Shown: one piece after another, positions 25,888 to 35,751 of the stretch
Position numbering within the stretch: the stretch's first letter is position 1
Layout: each line of letters starts with the position of its first letter
NCBI RefSeq assembly: GCF_002289565.1
Contig: NZ_NTFY01000101.1
Coordinates: forward strand, 1-38,250
Direction of reading: 5' to 3'
Source: Rhodopirellula sp. SM50
Lineage (GTDB): Bacteria; Planctomycetota; Planctomycetia; Pirellulales; Pirellulaceae
Length of the DNA: 38,250 nucleotides
Notes under the pieces: model-generated
What the model saw: the letters and a program-made list of their open reading frames with translations, nothing else
Database searches by the model: none
Told to the model about the DNA's origin: nothing
Made by a program: the position numbers and the translations under genes

Positions 25888-28497
25888 ATGTTTCGAACAA
25901 GGCAAGGAAGCCTGCTACCGCTGGCGATCGTGGCGTTGATCTCCATGCCCGCTGTGAAGGCCGAAGATCCGGAGGTCAACGAGCCTCCAATCAGTCTCCC
26001 CGCAGCCAGCGAGCCAGCAGCCAGCGAGCCAGCAGCCAGTGAGCCCGCAGCCAGCGAGCCCGAATTCCGACTCCTTCGCATCGCCGAAGACCTGGAACGG
26101 TTGGTCGGCACCGGCGTGATACCGGCTCAATTCGAAGAGGAAGACCTGTTCGGCAGCCCCAGTGCGACCGTCGGACAACAGGGGATTCAGCCGATCGACG
26201 CAGGCCCCTCGGGCGGACTGGAATCATTCGACACCGGCGAACTCTCCGAAGACTTTGGTTTCGGTGACTGGAGCCTGATCAGCCGGCCCGCCCTGAGCAC
26301 GGACACCTCTTCGTTGGTCGATTCGGCCAGCTTTATCGAGGACCTGGAACAGGTTCAAGGTACCAGCGAGGTTGGACTGAGCGAGGCACCGGCGGTGGAC
26401 ATCGTGACCGCACAAACCTTTAATTTGACCGCCACCCCCGACATGGGTGAAACCCTGGTCAACAACCCGACGACGCAAACCGTTCGCGCCCGCCAGCGCA
26501 GCCAGGTGGGATTCGATCCGCGGATCCGTGGTTTCTACAACGGCCAGATCTATACCGCGCATGATGGATCCTACCAGTTTCCCGTTCGTAGCGACTTGGA
26601 CGGTGTGTTTTCCAAGATCGACCAATCCTTGATCGGAAACGTCCAGGTCTACAGCGGCCCTTACACGGTGCGATACGGCAGTGGGTTCTCGTTCTTAAAC
26701 GTCGATACGATTCCCGCACCGCGATACGACTGCGGCTGGGAAAACCACCTCCGTCTGGGCACCAATGTTCGCACCAATGGCGGCCAAACCTACAACACGA
26801 TGACCTTGTTCGGAGGTGGAGAAAGCTTGGGCTACTTCGCCAACGTCGGTTATCGAAAGGGTAGCGATTACGCGGCCGGCGACGGGCTGTTGGTTCCGTC
26901 CAGCTACGATGCCTTCAACCTGTTCACCGGAATCGGTTACGACATCGACGACCAGACCCGCAGCGAGCTTCGCTACACGCACATTGATCAGGACAACACC
27001 GAATACGCCGGCCAGTTCTTCGACGTTGACGACTTGAAAAGCGACGGGCTGACCCACAGTTTGATTCACCGGGACGACCGCGCCGGGTTCGCCTATCGTG
27101 TCGACAGTTGGGTGAACTACACCGAGTTCAACGGCGACACGAGCAACAGCAGTAAACGCCGTGCCGATTTCCCGGTGTTGCAACGAGTCGACGACGCCCT
27201 GGCGGCGGTCGGCGTCCACAACACGGGCCCCCCGACGCCGACCATCGCGGCTCCCGGACAGGAATTTTTCGGGACCGTCAATGGTGACCTGATCAGCGCC
27301 GGGATGCGAGCCGGCGTGACGCAAGAGATCGATCGCGACACGACGTTGGGTGCCGGATTTGACCTGCGATACGTTCGCCAAGAGATCGACGAATCCTTCG
27401 ACCTGTCCGACTTCGATGACCAGAGCGGCAACCCCTTACTCGGTTTCAACACCGGCCTGCCCGCTGCCGAACTATTTGAACCCGGACTCTACACCGAGTA
27501 TTCCTTCAAACCCAAACCGTTCTTGCAAACGGCCGTCGGGGCACGCGTCTCGTTTGCCCAGACCGAAGCTGATCCGCGTGATGTGGATCTGGGACGATCG
27601 AATTTCCGCGACTTGGGGACCGGGGCGATCAACAGTGACCTGGACGTCTCCGACGTGCTGAGCGCGTTCTTTATCACCAACGACATCGATTTGGCACCGG
27701 CCTGGAAGGCTCGCATCGGTTTCGGCTATGCCGAACGCCTGCCGAACCTGGAACAGCGTTACAGCGACGGCCTGTTTTTGGCGATCATCCAAAACGGATT
27801 CAGCCGGATCATCGGTGACCCGACGCTGAGCAAGGAACGCAACTGGCAAATCGATGCACGTGTCAACATGGAGTACGACTATCTGCGTGCCCGCCTGAGC
27901 GGTTTCCACAGCTGGATCGTCGACTACGTCACCTACCAAGCTAACGAAGTGAGCGATCCGACCGGGGCTCAATTGCTGCGGGCGATCAACACCGACTACG
28001 CGACGCTGACTGGGTTCGAGTACTATTGCGAAGCCGATCTGGTCGACGGCTGGCAAGTGTTCGGAACCCTGGCGTACCTGGACGGACGCGACCGCGAGAT
28101 CGACCAACCCTTGTCGGGCATCAATCCGCTGGAGGGACGTTTAGGTCTGCGACTGACTGACACCCGACCGGAAAATGCATGGGGTGTCGAATGGGGCTTG
28201 CGAATGGTCGACAATCAGGACCGCTTGGCGACCCTGCGAACCGTGCCTCCTGCGACCGGTGTGGTGACGCTGGAGTCGGCAACACCGGGGTTCACGACCA
28301 GCTACCTTCGCGGTTACATCCGCCCGACCAACAACGTGAACATCACCATGGGTGTCGAAAACTTGTTTGACAACAATTACTACGAACACCTGAACTTGCG
28401 GATTCCCGCCCAACAGCTACCGCAGTCCCCGTATGGGCAAACCGTCGTGCTGTCGCCCGGCATCACGCCGTACTTCGGTGTCGAAGTCGATTACTAG
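25888..28497 (+). CDS. TonB-dependent receptor-like outer-membrane protein
   Basis: A protein of 869 residues from the ATG at 25888, which has AGGGA a few bases upstream; an upstream ATG at 25873 is less likely. The signal peptide ends near MPAVKA. A four-fold ASEPA repeat (15-bp units, about 26001-26062) follows. A plug-like domain comes next (TVRARQRSQVGFDPRIRGF...VQVYSGPYTVRYGSGFSFLNVDT). A long beta-barrel with aromatic-alternating strands ends in VENLFDNNYYEHLN and the aromatic C-terminus FGVEVDY, as expected for BAM insertion. The family imports siderophores, vitamins or glycans using TonB energy. No TonB, ExbB or ExbD gene is nearby and no clear TonB box was seen. It lies 174 bp after the kinase gene and shares stop-codon bases with the next gene. 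Confidence 0.83.
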   Translation: MFRTRQGSLLPLAIVALISMPAVKAEDPEVNEPPISLPAASEPAASEPAASEPAASEPEFRLLRIAEDLERLVGTGVIPAQFEEEDLFGSPSATVGQQGIQPIDAGPSGGLESFDTGELSEDFGFGDWSLISRPALSTDTSSLVDSASFIEDLEQVQGTSEVGLSEAPAVDIVTAQTFNLTATPDMGETLVNNPTTQTVRARQRSQVGFDPRIRGFYNGQIYTAHDGSYQFPVRSDLDGVFSKIDQSLIGNVQVYSGPYTVRYGSGFSFLNVDTIPAPRYDCGWENHLRLGTNVRTNGGQTYNTMTLFGGGESLGYFANVGYRKGSDYAAGDGLLVPSSYDAFNLFTGIGYDIDDQTRSELRYTHIDQDNTEYAGQFFDVDDLKSDGLTHSLIHRDDRAGFAYRVDSWVNYTEFNGDTSNSSKRRADFPVLQRVDDALAAVGVHNTGPPTPTIAAPGQEFFGTVNGDLISAGMRAGVTQEIDRDTTLGAGFDLRYVRQEIDESFDLSDFDDQSGNPLLGFNTGLPAAELFEPGLYTEYSFKPKPFLQTAVGARVSFAQTEADPRDVDLGRSNFRDLGTGAINSDLDVSDVLSAFFITNDIDLAPAWKARIGFGYAERLPNLEQRYSDGLFLAIIQNGFSRIIGDPTLSKERNWQIDARVNMEYDYLRARLSGFHSWIVDYVTYQANEVSDPTGAQLLRAINTDYATLTGFEYYCEADLVDGWQVFGTLAYLDGRDREIDQPLSGINPLEGRLGLRLTDTRPENAWGVEWGLRMVDNQDRLATLRTVPPATGVVTLESATPGFTTSYLRGYIRPTNNVNITMGVENLFDNNYYEHLNLRIPAQQLPQSPYGQTVVLSPGITPYFGVEVDY

Positions 28498-31400
28498 CGG
28501 CTATCGAAGTCGATCGGGACGGCCCCCTTGGCCGCCAGCGTGCTCTGTTTCTGAATCTCGCCGGCGGCGATTGCACTGAGCGACACCGTTGCTTCGGCGT
28601 TGGCAAAGTCAAAGGTGCGTGTGACGACCCGTTTGTCTCGATAGACGACCGTCGAGGCCTCGTCGGGAAGCGGCGAGGGAAGGACTCGAATGCTGTTCGG
28701 TTCACGCTCGTCGGTGTATTGCTCGGTGACCGTGACGCGAATCCCGCCTCCGGAATTGGGTTCCCGTTGGGTTCGAAACGAGACGCCGGGCAAGTCGTCC
28801 AGCGTGATCAGATTCGGCCGATCCATCGGAATCGGGGTGCCGGCCAGACGTTGATCGCCAAACCGCAACCACGCTTTGACGGCGACCTGGTCATACCGTG
28901 CATCAAAATCATCGATGCGGCAGAGCAGAATCGGAATCGGTTGACGCTCCAGAAACTCGGGCAGACTGAAGGAGTACGTCTCTTGGCGTCCGCCGCTTGC
29001 CGCACGACTGTCGATCCCCGTCAGTTCGACCCAGATATCGGACGGCCGCGGCGTGAATTTCCCATTCCCCTGATCACCACTGGCACTTTCAATCGCCAGC
29101 TGCATCGTCAACTGCCGGTCGACGCGTCTGCTCATCGCGCCGGCGCGAACTTGGAAACGGCTGGAATCGGATAACTCCGTCGCGATCTTGCTGAACGGAC
29201 TGAACTGAAAATTAAAGGGTTGGTGCGACAACTGCTTGTCCGCCAAAATCAACTCGAACTGCTCGCCGCCTTCGACGCGGACGTCGGTCGATTCGTCGAC
29301 CGGTTCGCTGTCATCGGGCAGCGTCGCCCGGATGGAATAATTCTCCGCCGGCAAGACCGGATGGCCGCTCGGGGTCGCGACACCGCTCGGCGGCCACTGC
29401 GAAATGGAGACGATCGAATCGAAGTCGGCTTTGACGCTCGCTTCTTCGCGATTCCGCTGCCAATAGACTTCCGGTTTGGCACGGATGGTTTGCAAGTGCC
29501 GCAACAGCGCCTTGCCGTCGGCCGCATCAAGGAACTTTGCGCCCCGGAATTCGTCCTCGAGTTTCTTGGCGTTGATCAGGTAACGGACGAACGTCAATTT
29601 GATCGTCTTCTTATTCTTGGCGTACAGGGCTTGTGCCTGGTCACTCAAATCGTCGACGTTGGTGCCTTCGGTGTGCACCGTCGCGGGCAACCCATCGGTC
29701 AGCACGATGATGTGGCCGCGGCGGCCTTCGAGTTGCTTGTAGGCTTCGACAATCGCTCGATAGGTCGGCGTGGTGCCGATCGCGCCGAGGTTTGAGATCT
29801 TGTTCCTCAGATCACGGACTTGGCGGGCGTCGAGCGGCTTGATCGGTGCGGCGACGCGAACGTCAAAGTTCGGGTTGCTGGCGATCTCTTCGTTTCCGGC
29901 GACATGACCGGCGTCGATGACTCGCCCCTGGACCAGTTGTTCGACCCGAAATTTATACTGTCCGTTGACTTCGACCGGCCAAATCTTCGTCTTGCTGTCT
30001 CGACTCGGCTTGCCGGTCAACGGATTGATCACCGTCTCTTTGAAACCGAATTGATCGCCGAAAACGATCAGCCCGACTTCCACATCCGGCGTCAGTCCGT
30101 TCAGGAATCCGGTGACGGCGGTCTTGGCGACCTCCAGACGCGGTAACCCGGCATTGGTGCCGATGCCCATCGAACGCGAGCAATCCATCACCAGCAACAA
30201 CCGCTCGGGTTCTTTCTGGCGGCGGATGACACGGGCCGCCGGTTCGACATAATTGGGTAACCGAAACACCATCCGCGTTCCGCCGGTCAGCGTTTTGAAT
30301 GCGATGCGTCCGGTGCGTCTCATGCCGCGGAAAAACACGCCGGTGACGATCGATGCTTCATCTTCCGCGGTATCCGCCGGGACAGACATCGGGACCGCAA
30401 TGGCCGCCACGCCCGACGGCTCCGAGGACGCCCCCGCGGGCGGCTCCAACAACACGGTCTTGGACTGATCGCCCAGCCTGGACCAGATCGACGCGTACCC
30501 GACCGGAATCGACGCCGGCCGATCGAGCACAAACCGAACCTCCTTTCCGAGCACAAATTTCAACAAGGTGCCCACGCGAAAGTCTTCCGCGGGTTGGGGC
30601 TGCAAGGATTGCTTTGCGACCGCGGCGGCGGCGGACGCAGCCAAGCGGTCACTCAAGTCCACCCCGTCCAAATTCAGTTTGATCGTCGGAAACAGCGGAT
30701 TCTGATTGCGTGATTGAAGCAACCGATTGGCGGCATCGACGAAGAACGGTTGATCGCCCTCGCGGGCACCACACCAAAATTCATCCATCGTCCGCGAGGC
30801 ATGGTCGAAGAGGAACAATTGCTGGTCGATGGCAAAACGCCCCTTGCCGATCTTTTCGACTTCCGGGGGAGCGTACGTGAACAGGATCGTCCGGGCACGC
30901 AGGTAGGTGTCCCAACCCTCGATTTTGCGACGTGTGGTCTCCAGGGACGCCTTTTCTTCGGAGCGTTGGACCGGATCTTGAATCACGTCGTCGGCCATCG
31001 TTCGCTCGCCCAAACGTCCCCCGGCAAGCTGAGCCACCTGTTTGCGGAAATTGACACCAGTGGCTTGAAACAGCTCGACCAAATTTGGTGCCGGGGCATC
31101 GCCGTCGGTCGGCGGGGGCGTGGCGCCCGGCACCGCCGGGTCGCCGGTCACGCTCAGCCAATGATCCCAAACGTGCTTGCGGCCGATCGCCATCAGATCC
31201 AGCGTCGTCCCCGTCTCAGTCGCCTCCCGACCCGGTTGATTACTTTTGACGGTTCCCACCCCGGCGCTGACATCGGCAATCAGATCACACAGCCGCGTGT
31301 GAACACGCTGCCGCAATTCCGCCCTGTCGGTCCCCGACCCAGCCAGCAGCGCAAAATTTTGACGCAAACCCTTGGCATCACCGGCCTTTTCCTTGGTCGC

Positions 31401-33563
31401 CAGATTCAATCGATCGATGATCCGATCGGTCAGCGCGTCGAACGCCTTTTGCGCCTTCAAACGGGCCGCCTGAATCTGTGGCTCCCGTGCTGCGATGGGT
31501 TGATTGTCGTCGTCTTGCGGTAGCTGCAAACTGGAAACGAGTGCGCCAAGGCTGTCGATCGCGCGTCCGACGATCGCACGAGTTTGGCTATCGGGAAACT
31601 GTTCTTGATAGTCGAACGCCTCCATGTCACTCATCAACGTCTCCGCGATGCGTGGGATGGAATGGAGCATTTGGTCGCGCAGTTTGTAGGCTTGCGAAAT
31701 CTCCGATGCCGATTGTGCAAGCGACTCGAACCCGCCGCCGACTTCGCGCCAACGGCTGCGGCCGATGCCCTGTTCGCCACCATTGCGCGACAACATTCGG
31801 TCGACGCACGCCAGTCGTTGCTGCTGCAGATCGTGGAAGCGTTTTCGAATCCAAAACGACGCCCGCAGATCATCGCTGAACAGGGTTTGACGGCTGACGT
31901 TTTGGGAATCAAACAGCGTCGCAACGGTTTGCGGTTCCAAGTGCGCCAGGTCGGGCGCCGAGCAAAGTCGCGTCAGTTGAGATTCGATCAACGCCGCCGG
32001 TTGCCCGCCGGTCACCAGATTGGCGCGTTCGAGCAACTCGGACGCCAGTCTCAGTGATTCCGCGTCATACTTTTTTTCCTCGATCCACGACAGCAGAAAC
32101 CGGATCGCTTGCGCCTCACTCATCGGCACTTGAACGGCAGCGGCGACGTCTGGCTTTTTTCGCCAATTGCCGACCATCTCGCCAAACGCCGCCCGCTCTT
32201 CCTCGGTCAAATCAACCAGTTCGTGACCGTCGCCGCGAAAATAATCGCGCAGCGCCAGCTCGGGCAGCGAACTCGTGTCGGGCATCGTGTCGGGACCAAG
32301 TTCGAACTGCGCCAAATCACTTTCGCAGCCTGAACGGATCGTGGCAAACCGGTCCCGGTATCCTTTGCCGGACAGCAGCAAGGCATCCAAGCGGGCCAGT
32401 TTCTTTTCCAGAGTCGCCCAGCCCAAGGGGTTGAACGCCAACGGCGGGTGCGTCATGCGGGTCAGACGGTTGTGACGTTGCCACAGTTTGTCGACTTCGG
32501 CGAACTCACTGCGGAGCTGAGCGTGGTCGACGATCGGCAGTGACGGGGCGGGTTGCGGTCCCGGCTGGCTGATGAAATTCCAATCCGCCGCCTGTTGACC
32601 GACGATCATCGGAGTCTGCGTGGCATCCCAAGTCGCCTTGGCGTCTTCATTGACCTGGCGTTTGAGATACTCCGCGATCTCGCCCACCGTGACCATCTGG
32701 TCTTGATCCAGGTCGCCTTTTCCGGTCAGCGCTTCGACAAGGGCTTTGGTAAACAGCCCATGTCCGTTGCGTGGATCCCACCAGCTGCGTTGCCCGGGGC
32801 TGGCCGACAGCACGACGGCGATCCGGTCCGACGTGTTGTTGGTCACTCGCTGACAGGCTTCGGAAAACGATTCGGAAAACTGGCCCCAGTCCCATTGCGG
32901 ACCGACCCGCGCCGCATCGATGAAGATCACCGTCTTAACGTCTTTGGAAGCGTTGCCACGCTCATCCAAGGTGCGGACGATTTCGTCGAACAAGTCCTGA
33001 AAGCGGATCCAGGTGTCCTCGCTATCGGCGCGACTATCGCCGACGGCCAGATACGGCGTTCCCTTGTCGACAAACCCGTGGGCGCTCAGATAGATCGCGA
33101 TCATGTCCCCGCCGGGACCGCCCGGCTGGACGTTGGCCAAGGGTTTGGTGATCGCGGTGATCAATCGATTCGTTTCATGGCCCATCACGCCCGACGCATC
33201 GTTCGGATTGCCGACGACGACGACGTTTTCAGACGGATCGTTGACGCCGCCGCCGAACCACGCCCACAACAATTCGACGTCTTCGAGCGCGAACGGATTC
33301 GGGGCGGTGAACAGGGCGGAATTGTTTGCCCGCGCGCCCGATTGCGAAACCACCGACACAATCATCGGGACATCGCGGTCAGGCGAACGACGCAACATAT
33401 AAACCAGCAGCGCCAACAACAGCACGCCCAAGGTGGACAACATGCTGACGCGAAACAACAGTTTGCGGCTTTCACGCCCGCGATGACCGAATTCCGTCGT
33501 CGTTGCGGCGACCACGCGTTTGTTCGATTTGCGCCATCCGGCTCGTTGATTGGCTTTTGCCAT
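28494..33563 (-). CDS. Membrane-anchored caspase-like (pseudo-protease) and VWA domain protein
   Basis: A 1689-residue protein. A basic N-terminus and one membrane helix (about 35-57) precede a caspase-like (C14) domain. Its catalytic His is present in YLSAHGFVDKG (His162). The expected catalytic Cys (DAC or DSC in active members) is replaced: FIDAARVG has Ala218. An EF-hand-like loop DLDQDQMVTVGE (284-295) follows, as in many bacterial caspase homologues. Next come ~750 residues of helical sequence without a known domain. A VWA domain follows with MIDAS motif DCSRSMG (Asp1127) and VLTDGLPATV, then a C-terminal beta-rich part. The protein is probably non-proteolytic, acting as a scaffold or sensor; function is unknown. 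It is convergent with the receptor gene. Confidence 0.85.
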   Translation of the reverse strand: MAKANQRAGWRKSNKRVVAATTTEFGHRGRESRKLLFRVSMLSTLGVLLLALLVYMLRRSPDRDVPMIVSVVSQSGARANNSALFTAPNPFALEDVELLWAWFGGGVNDPSENVVVVGNPNDASGVMGHETNRLITAITKPLANVQPGGPGGDMIAIYLSAHGFVDKGTPYLAVGDSRADSEDTWIRFQDLFDEIVRTLDERGNASKDVKTVIFIDAARVGPQWDWGQFSESFSEACQRVTNNTSDRIAVVLSASPGQRSWWDPRNGHGLFTKALVEALTGKGDLDQDQMVTVGEIAEYLKRQVNEDAKATWDATQTPMIVGQQAADWNFISQPGPQPAPSLPIVDHAQLRSEFAEVDKLWQRHNRLTRMTHPPLAFNPLGWATLEKKLARLDALLLSGKGYRDRFATIRSGCESDLAQFELGPDTMPDTSSLPELALRDYFRGDGHELVDLTEEERAAFGEMVGNWRKKPDVAAAVQVPMSEAQAIRFLLSWIEEKKYDAESLRLASELLERANLVTGGQPAALIESQLTRLCSAPDLAHLEPQTVATLFDSQNVSRQTLFSDDLRASFWIRKRFHDLQQQRLACVDRMLSRNGGEQGIGRSRWREVGGGFESLAQSASEISQAYKLRDQMLHSIPRIAETLMSDMEAFDYQEQFPDSQTRAIVGRAIDSLGALVSSLQLPQDDDNQPIAAREPQIQAARLKAQKAFDALTDRIIDRLNLATKEKAGDAKGLRQNFALLAGSGTDRAELRQRVHTRLCDLIADVSAGVGTVKSNQPGREATETGTTLDLMAIGRKHVWDHWLSVTGDPAVPGATPPPTDGDAPAPNLVELFQATGVNFRKQVAQLAGGRLGERTMADDVIQDPVQRSEEKASLETTRRKIEGWDTYLRARTILFTYAPPEVEKIGKGRFAIDQQLFLFDHASRTMDEFWCGAREGDQPFFVDAANRLLQSRNQNPLFPTIKLNLDGVDLSDRLAASAAAAVAKQSLQPQPAEDFRVGTLLKFVLGKEVRFVLDRPASIPVGYASIWSRLGDQSKTVLLEPPAGASSEPSGVAAIAVPMSVPADTAEDEASIVTGVFFRGMRRTGRIAFKTLTGGTRMVFRLPNYVEPAARVIRRQKEPERLLLVMDCSRSMGIGTNAGLPRLEVAKTAVTGFLNGLTPDVEVGLIVFGDQFGFKETVINPLTGKPSRDSKTKIWPVEVNGQYKFRVEQLVQGRVIDAGHVAGNEEIASNPNFDVRVAAPIKPLDARQVRDLRNKISNLGAIGTTPTYRAIVEAYKQLEGRRGHIIVLTDGLPATVHTEGTNVDDLSDQAQALYAKNKKTIKLTFVRYLINAKKLEDEFRGAKFLDAADGKALLRHLQTIRAKPEVYWQRNREEASVKADFDSIVSISQWPPSGVATPSGHPVLPAENYSIRATLPDDSEPVDESTDVRVEGGEQFELILADKQLSHQPFNFQFSPFSKIATELSDSSRFQVRAGAMSRRVDRQLTMQLAIESASGDQGNGKFTPRPSDIWVELTGIDSRAASGGRQETYSFSLPEFLERQPIPILLCRIDDFDARYDQVAVKAWLRFGDQRLAGTPIPMDRPNLITLDDLPGVSFRTQREPNSGGGIRVTVTEQYTDEREPNSIRVLPSPLPDEASTVVYRDKRVVTRTFDFANAEATVSLSAIAAGEIQKQSTLAAKGAVPIDFDSR

Positions 33564-33681
33564 CGTGCTGTCGTTAGGATTTCGATGCGTGCCGTCAGAG
33601 ACTTGCCGCTGGAAAGCACGTCATCAGGGATTTCGTTGTCGATCTGCTTTAGATTCTAGGGCACCGCTTGGTGTGAATCGA

Positions 33682-34179
33682 TTACCCGTCTTCGTAACCC
33701 CGCAAGAATGCCGAAAAGCGTTCCGCACCTTCGGCCATCAACAACCAGGTCCCCGGCGGCATCACCGTGACGAATCGCTCTCGTACCGCGACCGCTTGCC
33801 CGGGCCAACAATAGACAAACACGACGTCGGTCGGCACCACCACCTCGTGATAGCTGGCGTTGATCGTCTCGGCCGACAAATCAAACTGCCGGTACAGTTG
33901 GACCGAACGCTGTGCCAACTCGGGGTTGATTTCGATGCCCGTCGCCTGGAAACCCAACATCGCAGCGATGCCGGTTCCAATCCCCGGCCCACTGCCCCAC
34001 TCGCAATAACGCTTTCCCGGGATGACGCGCAAGTAGGCGTGCAGCAGTTCGGCGCTGCTGGGGATGTAGTCAAAGCAATCCACGGACTTGCCGGCCCGAC
34101 GCCCCGCCTCGATCCATTGAGCCACACGCTGGGTGACGGGACCGGGGGCGGGATCGAGTTCGATGGGCTGGAGACACAT
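33682..34179 (-). CDS. Small class I SAM-dependent methyltransferase-like protein
   Basis: A protein of about 165 residues starting at the ATG at 34179 (MCLQPIELDPAPG). SAM motif I is YCEWGSGPGIGTGIAAMLGF followed by TGIEINPELA; a central DVVFVYCWPGQ corresponds to motif IV. Substrate unknown. The frame is open upstream to 34314, but that part crosses a 17-bp tandem repeat and is unlikely to be coding. It lies 118 bp upstream of the pseudo-caspase gene in the same direction; cotranscription is possible but untested. Confidence 0.68.
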   Translation of the reverse strand: MCLQPIELDPAPGPVTQRVAQWIEAGRRAGKSVDCFDYIPSSAELLHAYLRVIPGKRYCEWGSGPGIGTGIAAMLGFQATGIEINPELAQRSVQLYRQFDLSAETINASYHEVVVPTDVVFVYCWPGQAVAVRERFVTVMPPGTWLLMAEGAERFSAFLRGYEDG

Positions 34180-34181
34180 GG

Positions 34182-34232
34182 GCAGACAGGGTTGGATTGC
34201 AGACAGGGTTGGAATACAGACAGGGTTGGAAT
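34182..34232. repeat. 17-bp tandem repeat, 3 copies
   Basis: Three head-to-tail copies of gcagacagggttggaat, the first ending att, in the spacer between the divergent methyltransferase and transporter genes. They sit immediately upstream of the methyltransferase start and could hold regulator sites; no direct evidence. Confidence 0.85.
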
Positions 34233-34290
34233 ACGGATCGCAGAAATCGGGGTTTACCAGCGGTATTCGTCGCGTCGCCGCCAAAGTTTC

Positions 34291-35751
34291 GTGATTCCTT
34301 GTCGGAGCGAGCACGTTTCGTTACTTTCTGGCTACCGGTGGTGCATCTTCAACAGCCTACCATGCCAGACCACGCGACCAGCGGGCGAAGCGATTCATAG
34401 ACCGACCGACAGTTTCGATTCTCAAGCGCCGGCCCAGTCACAGCGGCAAGCCGAGCAGCGCGTCGCGATCTGGGCGGCGGCGTGGTTCTTTTTTGTGTTG
34501 CTCAGCTACAGTGTCGTTCGCCCGGTGCGGGAGACGATGGGGGCGATCGGCGGCACCAAGCAACTGCAAGGGCTGATGCTGGTGACGTTTGCCGCCATGC
34601 TGATTGCGGTTCCGATCTATGCGTCGCTCGTCAATCGCCTGCCGCGGCGCTGGCTGGTCCGCGTCGTGTTTCATTTTTTCAGCGTGTCGCTGCTGGCCTT
34701 CAGTGCCTCGCTCAGCTTCGGGGACGAATGGGTTCGCGTCTGGGCCGCCCGAACGTTCTTCATCTGGGTCAACGTCTTCGGCTTGTTTGCGACCAGCGTG
34801 TTTTGGTCCGTACTGGCAGACCTGTTTAGCAGCGAGCAAGGGAAGCGGCTGTTCGGTCGCATTGCCGCCGGTGGGACCGTGGGTGCGGTGACGGGATCGT
34901 TGTTGACCAGCCAGGTTGCGACCGAGTTCTCCACCGCCGGGTTGCTGCTGATCCCGATGGTCACGCTCCAGGCGGGGCTGTGGTGTGCTTGGCGGCTGGA
35001 AAAGCGTGTCGCGATCGATCCGCATTTCGCCCCGAAACGATCGCAGCGTGATCCCGGCCAAACGCCGACGGTCGGCGGGCTCTGGGAGGGCGTGACCCAT
35101 GTCCTTCAATCCTCCTATCTGGCCTCGATTTGCGTGTTCCTGTTCTTCGTCCAAGCGGCCGGAACACAGCTGTATTTTCAGCAGGCAGAAATTGTCGGGG
35201 CGAGCGTTCCGGACGATCAATCCAAGACACAGTTGTTCGCCTACATCGACTTTGCGACGCAGGTGTTGACGCTGACGGCGCAGTTGGTCTTGTCCGGTTG
35301 GATGCTAAGGCGGCTGGGGGTCGGGGTCTCGCTGATGGTGCTACCCCTGATCTATTTGGTATCGTTTTCGGTCTTGTCGGTCTACGGCAGTCTGGCGGTC
35401 GTCGCCACGGCCATGGTCGTCACGCGAGCGGCCGGTTATGGAATCACCGTGCCGGCACGCGAGGTGTTGTTCACCGTCGTCAGCCGCAAAGACAAATACA
35501 AATCGAAAAGCTTCATCGACACAGTGGTGCTGCGCGGCGGTGACGCGATCTCAAGCCAAGTGCTGGGGTCACTGCGCAACCTCGCCGGTTTCGGATTCGC
35601 GACGCTGAATCTCTGGACCCTGCCGATCATGGCGGTCTGGACCTACGCCGCCTTCCGCCTCGGCCGCCGCCAACAGCAACTCGCCGCCGAGCAACCCGAC
35701 GGACAGGAGCCGCCCCACGAAAACGACGATGGCACCGACAATAAACGGTAG
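34291..35751 (+). CDS. ATP/ADP translocase-like (NTP/NDP exchange, MFS-type) membrane transporter
   Basis: The protein has about ten to twelve hydrophobic segments. The first begins around AIWAAAWFFFVLLSYSVVRPVRETMG, and NVFGLFATSVFWSVLADLFSSEQGKRLFGRIAAGG is highly typical of the bacterial Tlc/Npt-like family (COG3202). Family members exchange nucleotides or related compounds; the substrate here is not known. The start is unclear. No in-frame ATG lies near the first membrane segment; the GTG at 34291 is the nearest usable start, giving 486 residues. A frame-0 ATG at 34362 stops after 12 codons. The C-terminal tail HENDDGTDNKR is encoded by a 45-bp repeat found again at 37174. Confidence 0.8.
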   Translation: MIPCRSEHVSLLSGYRWCIFNSLPCQTTRPAGEAIHRPTDSFDSQAPAQSQRQAEQRVAIWAAAWFFFVLLSYSVVRPVRETMGAIGGTKQLQGLMLVTFAAMLIAVPIYASLVNRLPRRWLVRVVFHFFSVSLLAFSASLSFGDEWVRVWAARTFFIWVNVFGLFATSVFWSVLADLFSSEQGKRLFGRIAAGGTVGAVTGSLLTSQVATEFSTAGLLLIPMVTLQAGLWCAWRLEKRVAIDPHFAPKRSQRDPGQTPTVGGLWEGVTHVLQSSYLASICVFLFFVQAAGTQLYFQQAEIVGASVPDDQSKTQLFAYIDFATQVLTLTAQLVLSGWMLRRLGVGVSLMVLPLIYLVSFSVLSVYGSLAVVATAMVVTRAAGYGITVPAREVLFTVVSRKDKYKSKSFIDTVVLRGGDAISSQVLGSLRNLAGFGFATLNLWTLPIMAVWTYAAFRLGRRQQQLAAEQPDGQEPPHENDDGTDNKR

